Assembly (NCBI GenBank): GCA_900542185.1
Contig: UQMZ01000006.1
Location: 1 to 64,000, forward strand
Direction of reading: 5' to 3'
Source of the DNA: an uncultured Bacteroidales bacterium
GTDB taxonomy: Bacteria > Bacteroidota > Bacteroidia > Bacteroidales > Muribaculaceae
DNA: 64,000 nucleotides
Position 1 is the first letter of the stretch. Each line of letters starts with the position of its first letter. Below are positions 52,535 to 63,200 of the stretch, in pieces. The notes below the pieces were generated by a model. The model searched no databases. It was not told the origin of the DNA and was given only the letters and a program-made list of their open reading frames with translations. Position numbers and translations under genes: made by a program.

Positions 52535-54904
52535 CTATCGATCCACCACCTCTGAGAGATAATGATCACGCAGCTTTTTCAGATGATGTTTTCCTGTAAG
52601 CTCTATTTCCTGCTCCAGACGTATATCCTGCGATGATGCAGCCACCTTGATCAGATAACGTCCCGGCGCTATGTTCCATGCGCCATCGGCATAATATCCC
52701 AATTGCTCCGGGAAAAGTCTGAACCTCACTGTCCGTTTTTCTCCGGCCTTGAGGCCAATCCGCGCGAATCCTTGAAGCTGGACAGGTTTCAACCGGGATT
52801 CGCTGTCAATCGGAGAAACATAAATCTGCACCACTTCGTCAGCATCGACCTTGCCCGCATTTTTTACATCAACTTCAATATCAAACGATTCAGCGGTAGT
52901 TTCTACCTGCCTGTCCATCCGCATCCCGCCATATTCAAAGGCAGTATAGCTCAAGCCATAACCGAACGGCCATGCAATACGGGAGTCATTCTCCATGCCG
53001 TAATTATAGCATACAGGCTCATGAAGCTCGACAGCCGGATAGCTGACACATAGTTTGCCGGACGGAGACACGTTGCCATAAAGAATGTCGGCCACCGCAT
53101 TGCCTCCTTCTTCGCCCGGATACCAGGCCTGAAGCACCGCCGTGCATTTCCTTGCCAAATCGCTGATTACCTGTGCGCGTCCGCCGAATACCACCAGTAT
53201 CACCGGCTTCCCCGTAGCGATAAGCTCATTTACATATTCTTCCTGTCGTCCGGGGAGCATGAGTTTCGTGCGGTCGCGGTTTTCTCCGCTAAGCATCACA
53301 TTCTCGCCCATGGCCGCTACTATCACATCGCATTGACGGGCCATCCGCAACGCTTCGTCCCAATCGGCAGGTTCACGACTGTCCACCATGCGGCTGTCGA
53401 TGGTCTTCTGCGCCGCCACCCTCGGATCGCCGCCCACTTCCATCACGGTTTCCGGCACTTCCGTCCAATCACATCCGCGGGAATATAACAATGTTCCTTC
53501 CTTCGGCATCTTACGCTCCATACCGTCCTTCAGGAATACATAACAGGGATGCAGCGGGCTTTCCTCCTTTTTCTGCCAGAAATAGTGCATTGCCTGGAAT
53601 GTATAGTCGCCGGCAAGCGCCCACATTGAATTGGCATTCGGACCGGTAAGAAACACGCGGCCGCCCAATCGGGAAAGTTTTTCGGCCGTCAGGGGCAGAA
53701 TCGGTTCCCTGCCGTCCGCCGTCGTGTCATTTTTCAACAATACGATGGATTGGGCGGCAAGCCGGTAGGCGGTTGCGCGTTCTTCTTCGGTGTCAAACTC
53801 TATATGTCCGTTGTCGTAGAGCCGCGCGGTATTGTCGAGTATGCCAAGCCTTGCCTTGAGCGTCAGCACGCGCTTCACTGCCTTTTCAAGCGTCACTTCA
53901 CTGACAAGTCCCTGTTCCAATGCTTCCGGGATATAAGCGTAGGTGTCGCCGTTAGGGAAATCCACTTCATTGCCTGCATTCATTGCCGCGGCACAGAGAT
54001 CCACAGGCGAAAGCGTATCGCCGACCTGCGGGATTGAACCGTAATCGCTCACAAGCAGCCCGTCGAATCCCACATAGCCACGCAGCAAATCCTGTTGAAG
54101 CCACTTATTGGCCACACATTTCGTACCGTTGAACGTATGGTAACCGGTCATCACGGCCTGACTGTCCGCCGTGCGGATGATGGCTTCGTGAGGCAGCAGA
54201 ATATCCTCCATCAGTTCCTTTTCGGGAGCGTTCCCTCCGCCGCCATAGCCAAGGAAATGCTTAGTGCAGGCTGCCACACCTTCATGCAGATTTCCTCCGT
54301 GCTGGATGCCGTTTACAAAAGCTACTCCCATTGCCGCCGATAAATACCCGTCCTCGCCGTAAGATTCCTCCAGCCGGTTGAACGATGGGTTGCGGACCAC
54401 ATCCACCATCGGGGAGAGCGCAAACGTTCCGCCCATGGCACGCAATGCCTTGGCCGTAAGCCGGGCTTTCTTTTCCGCCAGTTCAGGGTTCCATGTACAC
54501 GCCATGCCTATCTGCTGCGGATAGACGGTGGCATCCAGGGCATTCACCCCGGAGAGCGCTTCTTCATGAACCAGAGCCGGAATATGATTGGGCGTGTTTT
54601 CAATAAGCCATTTCTGCAGCCGGGCCACCCTGTCGCGCTGCTCATCGGGCGACATGCCCAGATCCATGGCGAATTGGGGAATATGTCCGATGCCGTCGGG
54701 AATCAGTTCCCGGCACTTAGCCTCGTCGATCATGCCTTCCGGCGTAAGCAGCGCCGAAATGTAAATGCTTCTCAGCTGGGCCACACGTTCCGCACGGCTC
54801 ATACTGTCGTAAAGTTGATTTACACGTTGCTCCAATGTCTGTGAGCCACACTCAATCGCGGATATACAGGCCATCGCTACAAACAATATTCTGACACACC
54901 TCAT
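52535..54904 (-). CDS. GH3 beta-glycosidase (first of two)
   Basis: A secreted GH3 enzyme of 789 residues with a signal peptide. The barrel has FALSPMVDVVRNPSFNRLEESYGED, the Lys-His pair in TKHFLGYGGGGN, and nucleophile Asp287 in FDGLLVSDYGSIP. The (alpha/beta)6 sandwich follows (VILVVFGGRAQVISDLA, QAWYPGEEGGNAVADILYG) and a fibronectin III-like C-terminus (VQIYVSPIDSESRLKPVQLQGFARIGL). GH3 includes beta-glucosidases and beta-xylosidases that release terminal sugars. It lies 18 bases after the second GH3 gene in the same operon. The exact substrate is not assignable; with GH5 in the locus a beta-glucan or xylan-like glycan is likely. Confidence 0.93.
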   Translation of the reverse strand: MRCVRILFVAMACISAIECGSQTLEQRVNQLYDSMSRAERVAQLRSIYISALLTPEGMIDEAKCRELIPDGIGHIPQFAMDLGMSPDEQRDRVARLQKWLIENTPNHIPALVHEEALSGVNALDATVYPQQIGMACTWNPELAEKKARLTAKALRAMGGTFALSPMVDVVRNPSFNRLEESYGEDGYLSAAMGVAFVNGIQHGGNLHEGVAACTKHFLGYGGGGNAPEKELMEDILLPHEAIIRTADSQAVMTGYHTFNGTKCVANKWLQQDLLRGYVGFDGLLVSDYGSIPQVGDTLSPVDLCAAAMNAGNEVDFPNGDTYAYIPEALEQGLVSEVTLEKAVKRVLTLKARLGILDNTARLYDNGHIEFDTEEERATAYRLAAQSIVLLKNDTTADGREPILPLTAEKLSRLGGRVFLTGPNANSMWALAGDYTFQAMHYFWQKKEESPLHPCYVFLKDGMERKMPKEGTLLYSRGCDWTEVPETVMEVGGDPRVAAQKTIDSRMVDSREPADWDEALRMARQCDVIVAAMGENVMLSGENRDRTKLMLPGRQEEYVNELIATGKPVILVVFGGRAQVISDLARKCTAVLQAWYPGEEGGNAVADILYGNVSPSGKLCVSYPAVELHEPVCYNYGMENDSRIAWPFGYGLSYTAFEYGGMRMDRQVETTAESFDIEVDVKNAGKVDADEVVQIYVSPIDSESRLKPVQLQGFARIGLKAGEKRTVRFRLFPEQLGYYADGAWNIAPGRYLIKVAASSQDIRLEQEIELTGKHHLKKLRDHYLSEVVDR

Positions 54905-54922
54905 AAACCATACGATTAATGA

Positions 54923-57211
54923 TCAGTTACTATATTTCACTTTGCCACGAATGTCAGCTGCCGATGCTCCGACATAAACGGTGAAGGAACCGGGTTCGGC
55001 CACCCATTCATGCCTTTCTTCATCGAAATATTTCAGGTCATCGTCATCAATGGTATATGAAATCTGCTTTGTCTCTCCTGGCGCAAGTGCTACTTTCTCG
55101 AAATGCTTGAGTTCCTTCACAGGGCGAATCACGGATGCCTTGTCATCGCCTACGTAAAACTGCACCACTTCCTGACCTGCGACTTTTCCGGTGTTGCTCA
55201 CCGATACCGAAACGGTGCGTCCGTCAATGACGGGTTTGCCGTAACTGAATGTGGTGTAGCTCAGACCGAATCCGAATGGGAAACGCACTTTTGTCTTGAA
55301 GTAGTCGAACCAGCGGTAGCCTAAGAGAATGTCTTCGCCATATACCTCTGTCTCGTCCTTCATTGCCCCATTGCCCGGCTCGTTGCAGAAATCAATACCT
55401 TTCCAACCTTTGACAGCGGCTTTCAACAGCCCGGCGGAACTCATCGGTTTCCCTTCCTCGCCGCCGAAAGGCTGAGGCAATTTGTCAGGCGATACGCCGG
55501 GATAGCCCACAGCACCCATTTTATGGGCAGGGTAGTCGGTGAGCTGATATGCGAATGAGAACGGCAGCTTTCCGGACGGGCACACATCGCCCGAGATGAT
55601 GTCCGCCAAAGCGTGACCGGCTTCGCTGCCAAGATACCATGACTGCACCAGAGCGGGAGTACTGTCGAGCCAGGGCATGTCGTATGCGTTTCCGCTTACA
55701 ATCACCAATACGGTATTTCTGTTGGCCGCAAGCAGTTCCGAAATCAGGCGGTCCTGATAGAAAGGCAGCTGATAATTTTCGCGGTCGCCACCTTCACTGT
55801 CCTGTGCGTGATTCTTGTTCAAGCCTCCTACATAGATGACGTAATCCGCATTTCTTGCCTTTTCAACCGCTTCATTACGAAGCGAATCGTACAGAGATTG
55901 TGGCAAAACGTCCACTTCACCGAACATCGACCGTCCCGATTCATAGCCTTTAGCGTATTCCACGACGCAATTGCCGCCGAACCGTTCCCTGATGCCACGC
56001 AGCGGCGACACCTCATCGCGGGGTTTGAGCTCACTCGACCCTCCGCCGGCGCATAGGCTACGTGTGGCGTTTTCGCCTACCACCAGGATTCTCGCACCGT
56101 CCTGCGGCCGGAGTGGCAGGATGCCGTTGTTCTTCATCAGCACTATGCCTTCCTGCGCTATCCTGCGTGCCGCCGCAACATGTTCGGGCGAGTTCATCGA
56201 GCCAAAGTCCCGGCCGGCAGCCATTCCCGTACGGAGTATCAGACGCAGCATACGGCGTGCCTTGTCATTGATTATCGAATCAGGGACCTCTCCCCTCCGG
56301 CATTTCTCAAGATAGGCTCTACCAAGATAGTAATCGTCATACGAATTTATCGGCGCTTCGGTGGAAAGGCCGTCGGTATAACTGCCCATTTCAAGATCAA
56401 GACCATTAAAGATGGCTTCGTCCGTGTTGTGCGCGGCCCCCCAGTCCGTTATCACTGCACCGTCGAATCCCCATTCCTTCTTAAGGATGTCGTTGATCAG
56501 ACGTGCGTTATGAGTAGCGTGCTGATTGAGGTATTGGTTGTAGCTGCCCATCAGAGTCCATGCGCCACCCTCGACCACAGCGGCATGGAACGGACGCAGG
56601 TAGAGTTCGTGCAATGCGCGGTCGGAAACACGCACGTCCACATGGCCGCGGAATGTCTCCTGTTCGTTAAGGGCATAATGCTTTATGCAGCTTGCCACGC
56701 CGTTCGACTGAAGTCCCCGGATATACGGCACGCACATTCGCGAGGCAAGATACGGGTCTTCTCCCATATACTCGAAGTTGCGGCCATTCAAGGGCGTGCG
56801 GTACAGATTCACGCCGGGACCCAACAGCACCGTCTTGTTGCGGTAGCGTGCCTCCTCACCCACCATCCGGCCGTAAAGGGAGGCCAGTTCCGGCTGCCAT
56901 GTGGCGGCAAGACAGGTCAGGGCCGGGAAAGCCGTGCACGAATCATTTGTCCAGCCGGCATGACCCCAGTCGTTCCAGTTGATTTCCATGCGCACCCCAT
57001 GAGGACCGTCGCTGGTGTAGACCTCCGGAACACCCAGGCGCGGCACACCCGGACTTGAAAATTTAGATTGCGCGTAACTGAGGCGCACCTTCTCCTCAAG
57101 TGTCATCTTGCTCAGAAGGTCCTCGACCATTGTCTCGATATCATTATTTTTATCGGCAGCGTTTGCAGCCAACATACCAAACATAAAGAACGGAATAAGT
57201 AATTTTTTCAT
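54923..57211 (-). CDS. GH3 beta-glycosidase (second of two)
   Basis: A secreted GH3 enzyme of 762 residues (signal MKKLLIPFFMFGMLAANA). Features are VPRLGVPEVYTSDGPHGVRM, GPGVNLYRTPLNGRNFEYMGEDPYL, the KHYALNEQE motif, nucleophile Asp256 in GAVITDWGAAHN, the sandwich domain (VILVIVSG-type TVLVIVSGNAYDMPWLDS, QSWYLGSEAGHALADIISG) and a fibronectin III tail. Sequence details differ widely from the neighbouring GH3, so the pair is not a recent duplication and probably splits substrates. Its layout resembles beta-glucosidases of the RNFEYMGEDPYL type. A long hairpin separates it from the lipoprotein gene upstream. Confidence 0.93.
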   Translation of the reverse strand: MKKLLIPFFMFGMLAANAADKNNDIETMVEDLLSKMTLEEKVRLSYAQSKFSSPGVPRLGVPEVYTSDGPHGVRMEINWNDWGHAGWTNDSCTAFPALTCLAATWQPELASLYGRMVGEEARYRNKTVLLGPGVNLYRTPLNGRNFEYMGEDPYLASRMCVPYIRGLQSNGVASCIKHYALNEQETFRGHVDVRVSDRALHELYLRPFHAAVVEGGAWTLMGSYNQYLNQHATHNARLINDILKKEWGFDGAVITDWGAAHNTDEAIFNGLDLEMGSYTDGLSTEAPINSYDDYYLGRAYLEKCRRGEVPDSIINDKARRMLRLILRTGMAAGRDFGSMNSPEHVAAARRIAQEGIVLMKNNGILPLRPQDGARILVVGENATRSLCAGGGSSELKPRDEVSPLRGIRERFGGNCVVEYAKGYESGRSMFGEVDVLPQSLYDSLRNEAVEKARNADYVIYVGGLNKNHAQDSEGGDRENYQLPFYQDRLISELLAANRNTVLVIVSGNAYDMPWLDSTPALVQSWYLGSEAGHALADIISGDVCPSGKLPFSFAYQLTDYPAHKMGAVGYPGVSPDKLPQPFGGEEGKPMSSAGLLKAAVKGWKGIDFCNEPGNGAMKDETEVYGEDILLGYRWFDYFKTKVRFPFGFGLSYTTFSYGKPVIDGRTVSVSVSNTGKVAGQEVVQFYVGDDKASVIRPVKELKHFEKVALAPGETKQISYTIDDDDLKYFDEERHEWVAEPGSFTVYVGASAADIRGKVKYSN

Positions 57212-57238
57212 ACCTGACAGTCTTGTTCATTTATATAA

Positions 57239-57290
57239 GCGAGTGAATACCGGCGCTGTCCCGGTGGGGCGACAGCCTGTATTCACTCGC
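57239..57290 (-). terminator. Long intercistronic hairpin before GH3
   Basis: A perfect 12-bp outer stem, GCGAGTGAATAC (57239-57250) with GTATTCACTCGC (57279-57290), encloses a 6-bp inner stem GCTGTC (57255-57260) with GACAGC (57271-57276). No T-run follows on the minus strand. It may be a partial terminator or an RNA-stability element that lets the SusC/D part be expressed more than the GH3 part. Confidence 0.6.
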
Positions 57291-57396
57291 TGAATAACAG
57301 ATCACCTACCTGTAATGTACATAACGGATAATATCGGGATTCCTGTATCCACCGCAGGATAAGATATCACATACCGTTGTACAAAGCCGTGCGGTA

Positions 57397-58389
57397 TTAT
57401 TCCCTGGTGATTTTTACAATCGTATATCCGTTACCTACAAACAGAGCTCCGTCCTGTTCGTTCATGAGCTGCATGGAGTAGTCGGTAAGGACGAACTCCA
57501 GCACCATGGATCCGCTGATCACCACGTCATCGCGTTCAGGATCTCCTTTCCCCGTAAGGATGTTGTTCCACCAGGCTGTGGTCATGGTTCCCTGTCCATC
57601 TCCGTTAACATACGCGCGGACCGTATCACCGCTCTTGACCAGATCCTTGAACTGTGTCTGCAGCAATGCGAAGGGATTGTCCCATGTGACATTGAATTCG
57701 CCTTCCCACAGAATCTCTTCCGTTACCTCAGGCGCCGTATCGCTGATTTCAATCTTGCCGCCGCCATAGACATTGCCTTCACTGTCCGTGAGAGTCACGC
57801 GGTATGTGCCGAGAGCGAGACCGTCAGGAACGGTATATTCCACATAACTTTTTTCACCCTTGTCGACGAAGGTGGTGGCTGCCTCCTTGTCTCCGATCGA
57901 GATTTTAACCACCTTCTCCATGTTTGTTCCATGGAGCTTGACAACTGAGCCGGGCACAACCTGCCGGTCACGTATATCGTTGCCCGGAATCGGATCACTG
58001 TCAAGTGCCCGGACTATAAGTTTACCGGTACGGGATGTCGATTTGCCCTTTGTCGTGGTGGCAACGACCTTCAGTATATATTCCCCGGCCAGGAAACTAT
58101 GCTGAATTTTCTTGCCCTCATGGATTTTCTCATCATCAATGAACCATTCCACCGTGGTGTATTGAGCCGGAGTTACCGTGACAGAGTCTTCAAACTCTAT
58201 GTCACGGGAGATATTCTTGTACACGGCGGGTTCGCCGTTCTCCCAGTCACCGAACCAGGGCAGGAGTATCTGAGGGAAGTCGTCCTCACCGGCCGTGATG
58301 AATCCATCTTTATCTTCGGAGCATGAGCCGAGCGTTCCCATCGAGAGAACCGCCATGAGCGCCATTAAATTATATAATATTTTTTTCAT
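57397..58389 (-). CDS. Surface glycan-binding lipoprotein (SusE position)
   Basis: A 330-residue lipoprotein (GSC, Cys23, followed by SEDKDGFITAGEDD). Residues about 55-130 form a PKD-like beta-sandwich (SVTVTPAQYTTVEWFIDDEKI, AGEYILKVVATTTKGKS). Residues about 135-220 look like an IPT/TIG domain (VVPGSVVKLHGTNMEKVVKISIGD, VPDGLALGTYRVTLTDSEG). A C-terminal domain (about 225-330, with the tryptophan-bearing TTAWWNNILTGKGDP) is probably glycan binding. This order and the place right after SusD are typical of surface glycan-binding proteins of beta-glucan-type loci. Ligand is unknown. Confidence 0.82.
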   Translation of the reverse strand: MKKILYNLMALMAVLSMGTLGSCSEDKDGFITAGEDDFPQILLPWFGDWENGEPAVYKNISRDIEFEDSVTVTPAQYTTVEWFIDDEKIHEGKKIQHSFLAGEYILKVVATTTKGKSTSRTGKLIVRALDSDPIPGNDIRDRQVVPGSVVKLHGTNMEKVVKISIGDKEAATTFVDKGEKSYVEYTVPDGLALGTYRVTLTDSEGNVYGGGKIEISDTAPEVTEEILWEGEFNVTWDNPFALLQTQFKDLVKSGDTVRAYVNGDGQGTMTTAWWNNILTGKGDPERDDVVISGSMVLEFVLTDYSMQLMNEQDGALFVGNGYTIVKITRE

Positions 58390-58413
58390 CTTGAGTCAAT
58401 TTTGTTCCCGGTT

Positions 58414-58438
58414 CCGTCCTCCCCCGAAAGGGAGGCGG
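58414..58438 (-). terminator. Small hairpin between SusD and the lipoprotein gene
   Basis: A 6-bp stem CCTCCC (58418-58423) with GGGAGG (58430-58435), extended by CCG/CGG across a one-base bulge, with a 6-base loop. It lies in the 81-base SusD-lipoprotein gap and has no T-tail, so a stability or attenuation role is more likely than termination. Confidence 0.4.
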
Positions 58439-58470
58439 AAGGAGGGAAACGGATAAAAAACCTTTTAAAC

Positions 58471-60210
58471 CTATTTGTCGAATTCCTTGATATCCATGAA
58501 ATGCTGGTCGGCAGTATCCCACCACACCCGTGTGTGCCAGTTGTCATTGCCTCCCATACGTTCTACGGCTTCCTTATAGTTCACGCTGTTGTACTTGGCC
58601 TCAAGCAGAGGATAGCGCAAACGCACGGGAGTCTGCATGTTCGGGTCCTCGTGGGGGAAATCGCCGCGCACGGGAAGCAGAGTACGGTCAGCAAGCGCAG
58701 GATAGTCTGAACGACGGAGATTGGCCCAGCCTTCGCTTGGATTGGTAAGATGGAGAATCCATGCCTGGGTGTTGATAGCCTCGCGAGGGTTGTCGCCCAA
58801 CGGATTTGCCGCTATATACGCATCTATTTCCTCGTCGGAGATCTTCGTGACGATGTCGTAGTAGCTGTTCAGCATCTGCATGGAGGCACGGATACCGGCT
58901 TCATAGTGGCTGTTGGCGTCGCCCGGGACATTCCATCCCTTGGACGCAGCCTCGGCAAGCAGGAACTCGACCTCGGCGGAAGTGATGAGAATGCCGGGAC
59001 AGTCGGCATTGCAGAATGCCACTGCGACTGTGGGACGAAGCATACGGGCCGGATAGTTGTTCTTGTCATAGCCCTTGTCGGGATAAAGCTTCACGAGGGA
59101 GGCAAGAGTGGGAATCTCCTCGGTAGCCGGGCCGTTCACCCACTCGTTCCACCAGGCATCGCCGACATTGCAGGGCACGATGCCCGTGCCGCCGCGGTTA
59201 CCCCAATCCATCACCTCGTCGGTGACATCGAAGTTACCGGACGTATCGGTCTGGCTTCGTGTGGTGTGGATGTAGCATCGGGCCACACGGTAAAGGCGCG
59301 GGTCGTCCATCTTCTTCATATAATTGAACAAGGTAGAGCAAACGAACGAAGGAGACTCGGGATCCTGGCCATAAATCATCTCGCCAAGAGCATTGGCCCT
59401 GAAATCAAGGTCATTGGCACCATCGTACAGCGTGAACGGAGCGTCGATATGTTTCACATACGCATCGTCGCCGGCCGACGAGATGATTCCTCCGTCAGCA
59501 TGGAGGGCCGACTCGAATTCCTGACGGGCTTTCTCCGGAGCGACATCAGATATCCGCATCGCATAACGCAGCCGGAGTGTGTTGGCATACTTTTTCCATG
59601 CGGTCGCGTCGCCGCCCAGGGACGTGACGTCGCCCGAGATGACATCCGTACCCGTGCCCAGCTGTTCGGCGCACGCCTTCAGTTCGGAGAAAATGAAGTC
59701 GTACACTTCTTCCTGTGTGTCGTATTTCGGGTTGGCGTTGCCTTCGATATATGACATTCCCGCCTCGGTGCAGGGAATATCGCCGTATATGTCGGAGAGT
59801 ACCGCCATCATGTAAGCCCGATGGATACGCAGTGCGGCATTGGTGTTAGGCATGTCTTCGGAGCGATGGATGGCATCCACGAGATTCTTGACGCCTATCG
59901 TGTAATAGCGGTTCCACACATGAGACATCTCGGAATCCTTGGGATAAACGGCCCCCGCATAATTCGACACGTTCCATCCACCGGCATAATACTGTGTGAA
60001 ACCGGTGATATAGCTGCGGTAGGTGTCCATGAGGGAGAAATCGCCGTATGTCTGCAACAGCGCCGTGGTCAGCTGAGTGTTCGGATCGATGGCGTTAGCC
60101 TTCGAGTCGTCGGTATTGACATCCTCCATATAGGCGTCCGAACATGCGCCGAATCCCAGAAGCGTGACAGCCGTCACAGCCGATACCATGTAATTATATA
60201 TTGTCTTCAT
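58471..60210 (-). CDS. susD: SusD/RagB-like lipoprotein (second locus)
   Basis: A 579-residue lipoprotein (GFGAC, Cys23). It belongs to the SusD-like_2 type rather than classic SusD: NAIDPNTQLTTALLQTYGDFS, YITGFTQYYAGGWNVSNY, RIHRAYMMAVLSDIYGDIPCTEAG, and later VSSAEVEFLLAEAASKGW-like ITSAEVEFLLAEAASKGWN and INTQAWILHLTNPSEGWANLRRSDYP. It captures glycan at the outer-membrane transporter encoded 16 bases upstream. The differing SusD type from the mannan locus shows that the two SusC/D pairs are not recent duplicates. Confidence 0.93.
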   Translation of the reverse strand: MKTIYNYMVSAVTAVTLLGFGACSDAYMEDVNTDDSKANAIDPNTQLTTALLQTYGDFSLMDTYRSYITGFTQYYAGGWNVSNYAGAVYPKDSEMSHVWNRYYTIGVKNLVDAIHRSEDMPNTNAALRIHRAYMMAVLSDIYGDIPCTEAGMSYIEGNANPKYDTQEEVYDFIFSELKACAEQLGTGTDVISGDVTSLGGDATAWKKYANTLRLRYAMRISDVAPEKARQEFESALHADGGIISSAGDDAYVKHIDAPFTLYDGANDLDFRANALGEMIYGQDPESPSFVCSTLFNYMKKMDDPRLYRVARCYIHTTRSQTDTSGNFDVTDEVMDWGNRGGTGIVPCNVGDAWWNEWVNGPATEEIPTLASLVKLYPDKGYDKNNYPARMLRPTVAVAFCNADCPGILITSAEVEFLLAEAASKGWNVPGDANSHYEAGIRASMQMLNSYYDIVTKISDEEIDAYIAANPLGDNPREAINTQAWILHLTNPSEGWANLRRSDYPALADRTLLPVRGDFPHEDPNMQTPVRLRYPLLEAKYNSVNYKEAVERMGGNDNWHTRVWWDTADQHFMDIKEFDK

Positions 60211-60226
60211 AACTGTTCAGATACCA

Positions 60227-63200
60227 TTAGAATTTTACATATACGTTAACTCCGAAACTGCGGCGCGACGGGAGCGACCCGTACTCAAGGCCCATGCCTG
60301 ACGTGTTGTAGTTGGAATCAGGATCGATATTCGGAATATTCTTCCATACTATGAATGGATTGCGTGCCACGAATGAGATCGACAATGACTTTACCGCCTT
60401 GCCGAGAAGGCTTGTCGGGAACGTATAGCCGAAGGTGATTTCACGACATTTGATGTAGGAATTGTCGTAAATAAAGGTAGCAGGCGCCTTCTCAGCCACA
60501 CTTTTCCAATAGTTCTGCGGATTTACGGGATAAGTGTTCTTGCTGTAGGTGCCGTCGCCGTTGTCGACCACGCCCTCCGCGATATATCCCTCGCACTTGC
60601 CGGCCGCGCGCCACTGCGCCTCGGTCATGCCGGCGGCTTTGCGCGCCTCCTCCGAACGGTACCATTCCTCGCGGCCGGCAAGCGTGGCGTTTGCCTTACC
60701 GGTCAGATATGCCGACCGCATTGAAAATGAATAGAGGTCGCCGCCCATCTTTATATCGAAGCCGGCATACAGATGGAAGTTCTTGAATGTGAACGTAGAG
60801 TAGAAACCGCCGGTCCAGTCCCACGTCGAGTTGCCGAGGGTCTTGAGATTCTCGTCATACAGAGGCAGTCCGGTGTTCCTGTCAATCAGGACATCGCCAT
60901 TCTCGTTGCGCTTGAAATCCGTGCCGAGGATGGAACCGAAATCCTTTCCGACCTCAGCCCCGACGGATACTCCGGCCCAGCTCGCATCGGCCAGCTGGAA
61001 ATAGTCCATACCCTCTACCAGCTTCAGCACCTTGTTTGAGTTCTTTGAATAGTTTATACCTGCGTCCCATGAGAAGTCCTTGATCTGGAGTATACGGCCG
61101 TATACCGCAAGCTCGACGCCACGGTTCCGGATCTTGCCGGCATTGATGAGGCGCGAAGGATATCCTGCCGCCGCGGAAGATGCAAGCCCTATGATCTGGT
61201 CTTTGGACACCTGGTCGTAGTATGTGAAGTCTATATTCAGGCGGTTGGTGAAGAACTTGGCCTCAAGACCGAGTTCATAGGAACTTGTCATTGTCGGCTT
61301 GAGGTTCTTGTTGGGCTGTATGTCATTGTTGATCATACCGATTGTAAAACCGGGATATGAGTATTTTCCCGTGGCATAGTTCAGCGCAAGCTGATACGGG
61401 TCCGTGTCGGAACCGACTTTGGCCCATGAAGCGCGGACCTTACCGAAACTCAACACATTCTGGGGCTTGAGGAATTTGGAGAATACGATGCTTCCCGAAA
61501 CGGAGGGATAGACATACGTGTTGTTGGCCACCGGCAGTGTCGACGAACGGTCGCCGCGCACGGTGCCTTCAAGGAAATACGTGGAGCGGTATCCGAGGCT
61601 CGCACTCGCAAAGAGCGAGTTGATCTGCTTTTTATAGGTGTATGGCATTACATTCTGCTCGGCATAGTTCATGATTGAAGTCACGCCGTCCATCTGCTGG
61701 TCGGTGCCGGTTATGATGGTCGTCCTGTTGTTCACCCTGTATATGTTTCCGCCAAGGGTGGCGCTCAGGTCGAAATCGCCCCAGTTGTTGTTGTATAGGG
61801 CAAGTATCTCGGCATTGAGGGTACGGTTGTTGAAAATCGAGTTCGTCAGTTTACCCGGAAGTACGCCCGGAGTGGTGCGGGCGATGAAATCCTCGAAATT
61901 CATGTTATTGATGTCGGTTCCGATTGTACCCTGCACTTTCAGATGCCTGGTTATATTGTAAATTACCCTTCCGGTGAACCGGAACACATCCTTGGTCGAT
62001 GTATTGTCGCACTTATAGAGGTCCCAGTATGGATTCTTGTTGTACTGGTCGTTGCCGTTCCAGCGGGCGTAACTGCCGTCCGGATTCTGATAGTTCTTCA
62101 GCCATTCCTGATTGTAGGTGCTGGCCAGGGTCATGAGGTTCTTACCGACATTGCTCTGGGAATCGCCGAGGGCAGGACGGTTCTTCACATCCTCGCGGGT
62201 GTAGTTGGCTGTAAAGTCCACATCCACCGGACCTATGGATGTGTTGACCCGCAGGTTGAAATTGTCACGGCTCATGTGAGTGTTCGGAAGAATATCCTTG
62301 TTACGCATGTCGGTGAATGAGAAGCGGATACCGGTCTTGCCGCTGTTCACGTTCAGAATCACGGAATTCTGGGCCGTCAGACCCGTGCGGAAGAATGACG
62401 AGGTGTTGTTGCGGTACATCAGGAACGGGCGCACCGATCCGTCATAATATGTCTTGTCGATCATATCCGCCTTCACGCCCCAGCTCTGGTTTGTGCCTGA
62501 AGACGCATCAAGTTCATACTGTCCGTTGTTGCCCATACCGTATACATGCTGCACGTCATCCCATTTTGCAAGCTGGGTGTCGACGGTAAACGAGCCGTTG
62601 TACTCTACCGAGAATTTCTCTTTGTCCGCCTTCTTGGTGGTTATGAGTATCACGCCGTGCGAGGCACGTGAACCATAAAGCGCCGAAGCAGCCGGACCTT
62701 TCAGTACGGTCATGGTTTCGATATCGTCGGGATTGATGGCCGATATGCCGTCGCCGAGATCGTAACCGCCCTGTTCGCCGGCGCTGCCGAAATTGGTATT
62801 GTCCAGAGGCACGCCGTCAATGACATAAAGAGGCTGGTTGTTGCCCGTCATCTCGGTAGTGCCACGCAGCATCACCCTGGTGGAACCGGCGGCTCCGCCG
62901 GCGGTGTTGCTGACCACAAGACCGGCGACTTTACCGGCGAGCGAATTCATGACATTGGTTTCCTTCGCCTTGTTCAGTTCATCGCCCTTCACTTCGGAAA
63001 GCCCGTAACCCAGAGCCTTGCGGTCGCGCTTTATGCCGAGTGCGGTCACCACCACTTCACTCAGTTCCGTACTGCTTTCCTCAAGTTTAATCGTCATATT
63101 CTCCTGCGCTTTCACACGCGCGGGCCTGTATCCCACGTACGACACCTCAAGTTCGTCACCGGGACGGCATCTCAAGGTAAAGTTTCCGTCTATGTCCGTC

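Noticed and set aside
52535..57211. The two GH3 genes as a recent tandem duplication
   Set aside because: Their motifs differ throughout (KHFLGYG versus KHYALNE, VSDYGSI versus ITDWGAA), so they are distant paralogues.
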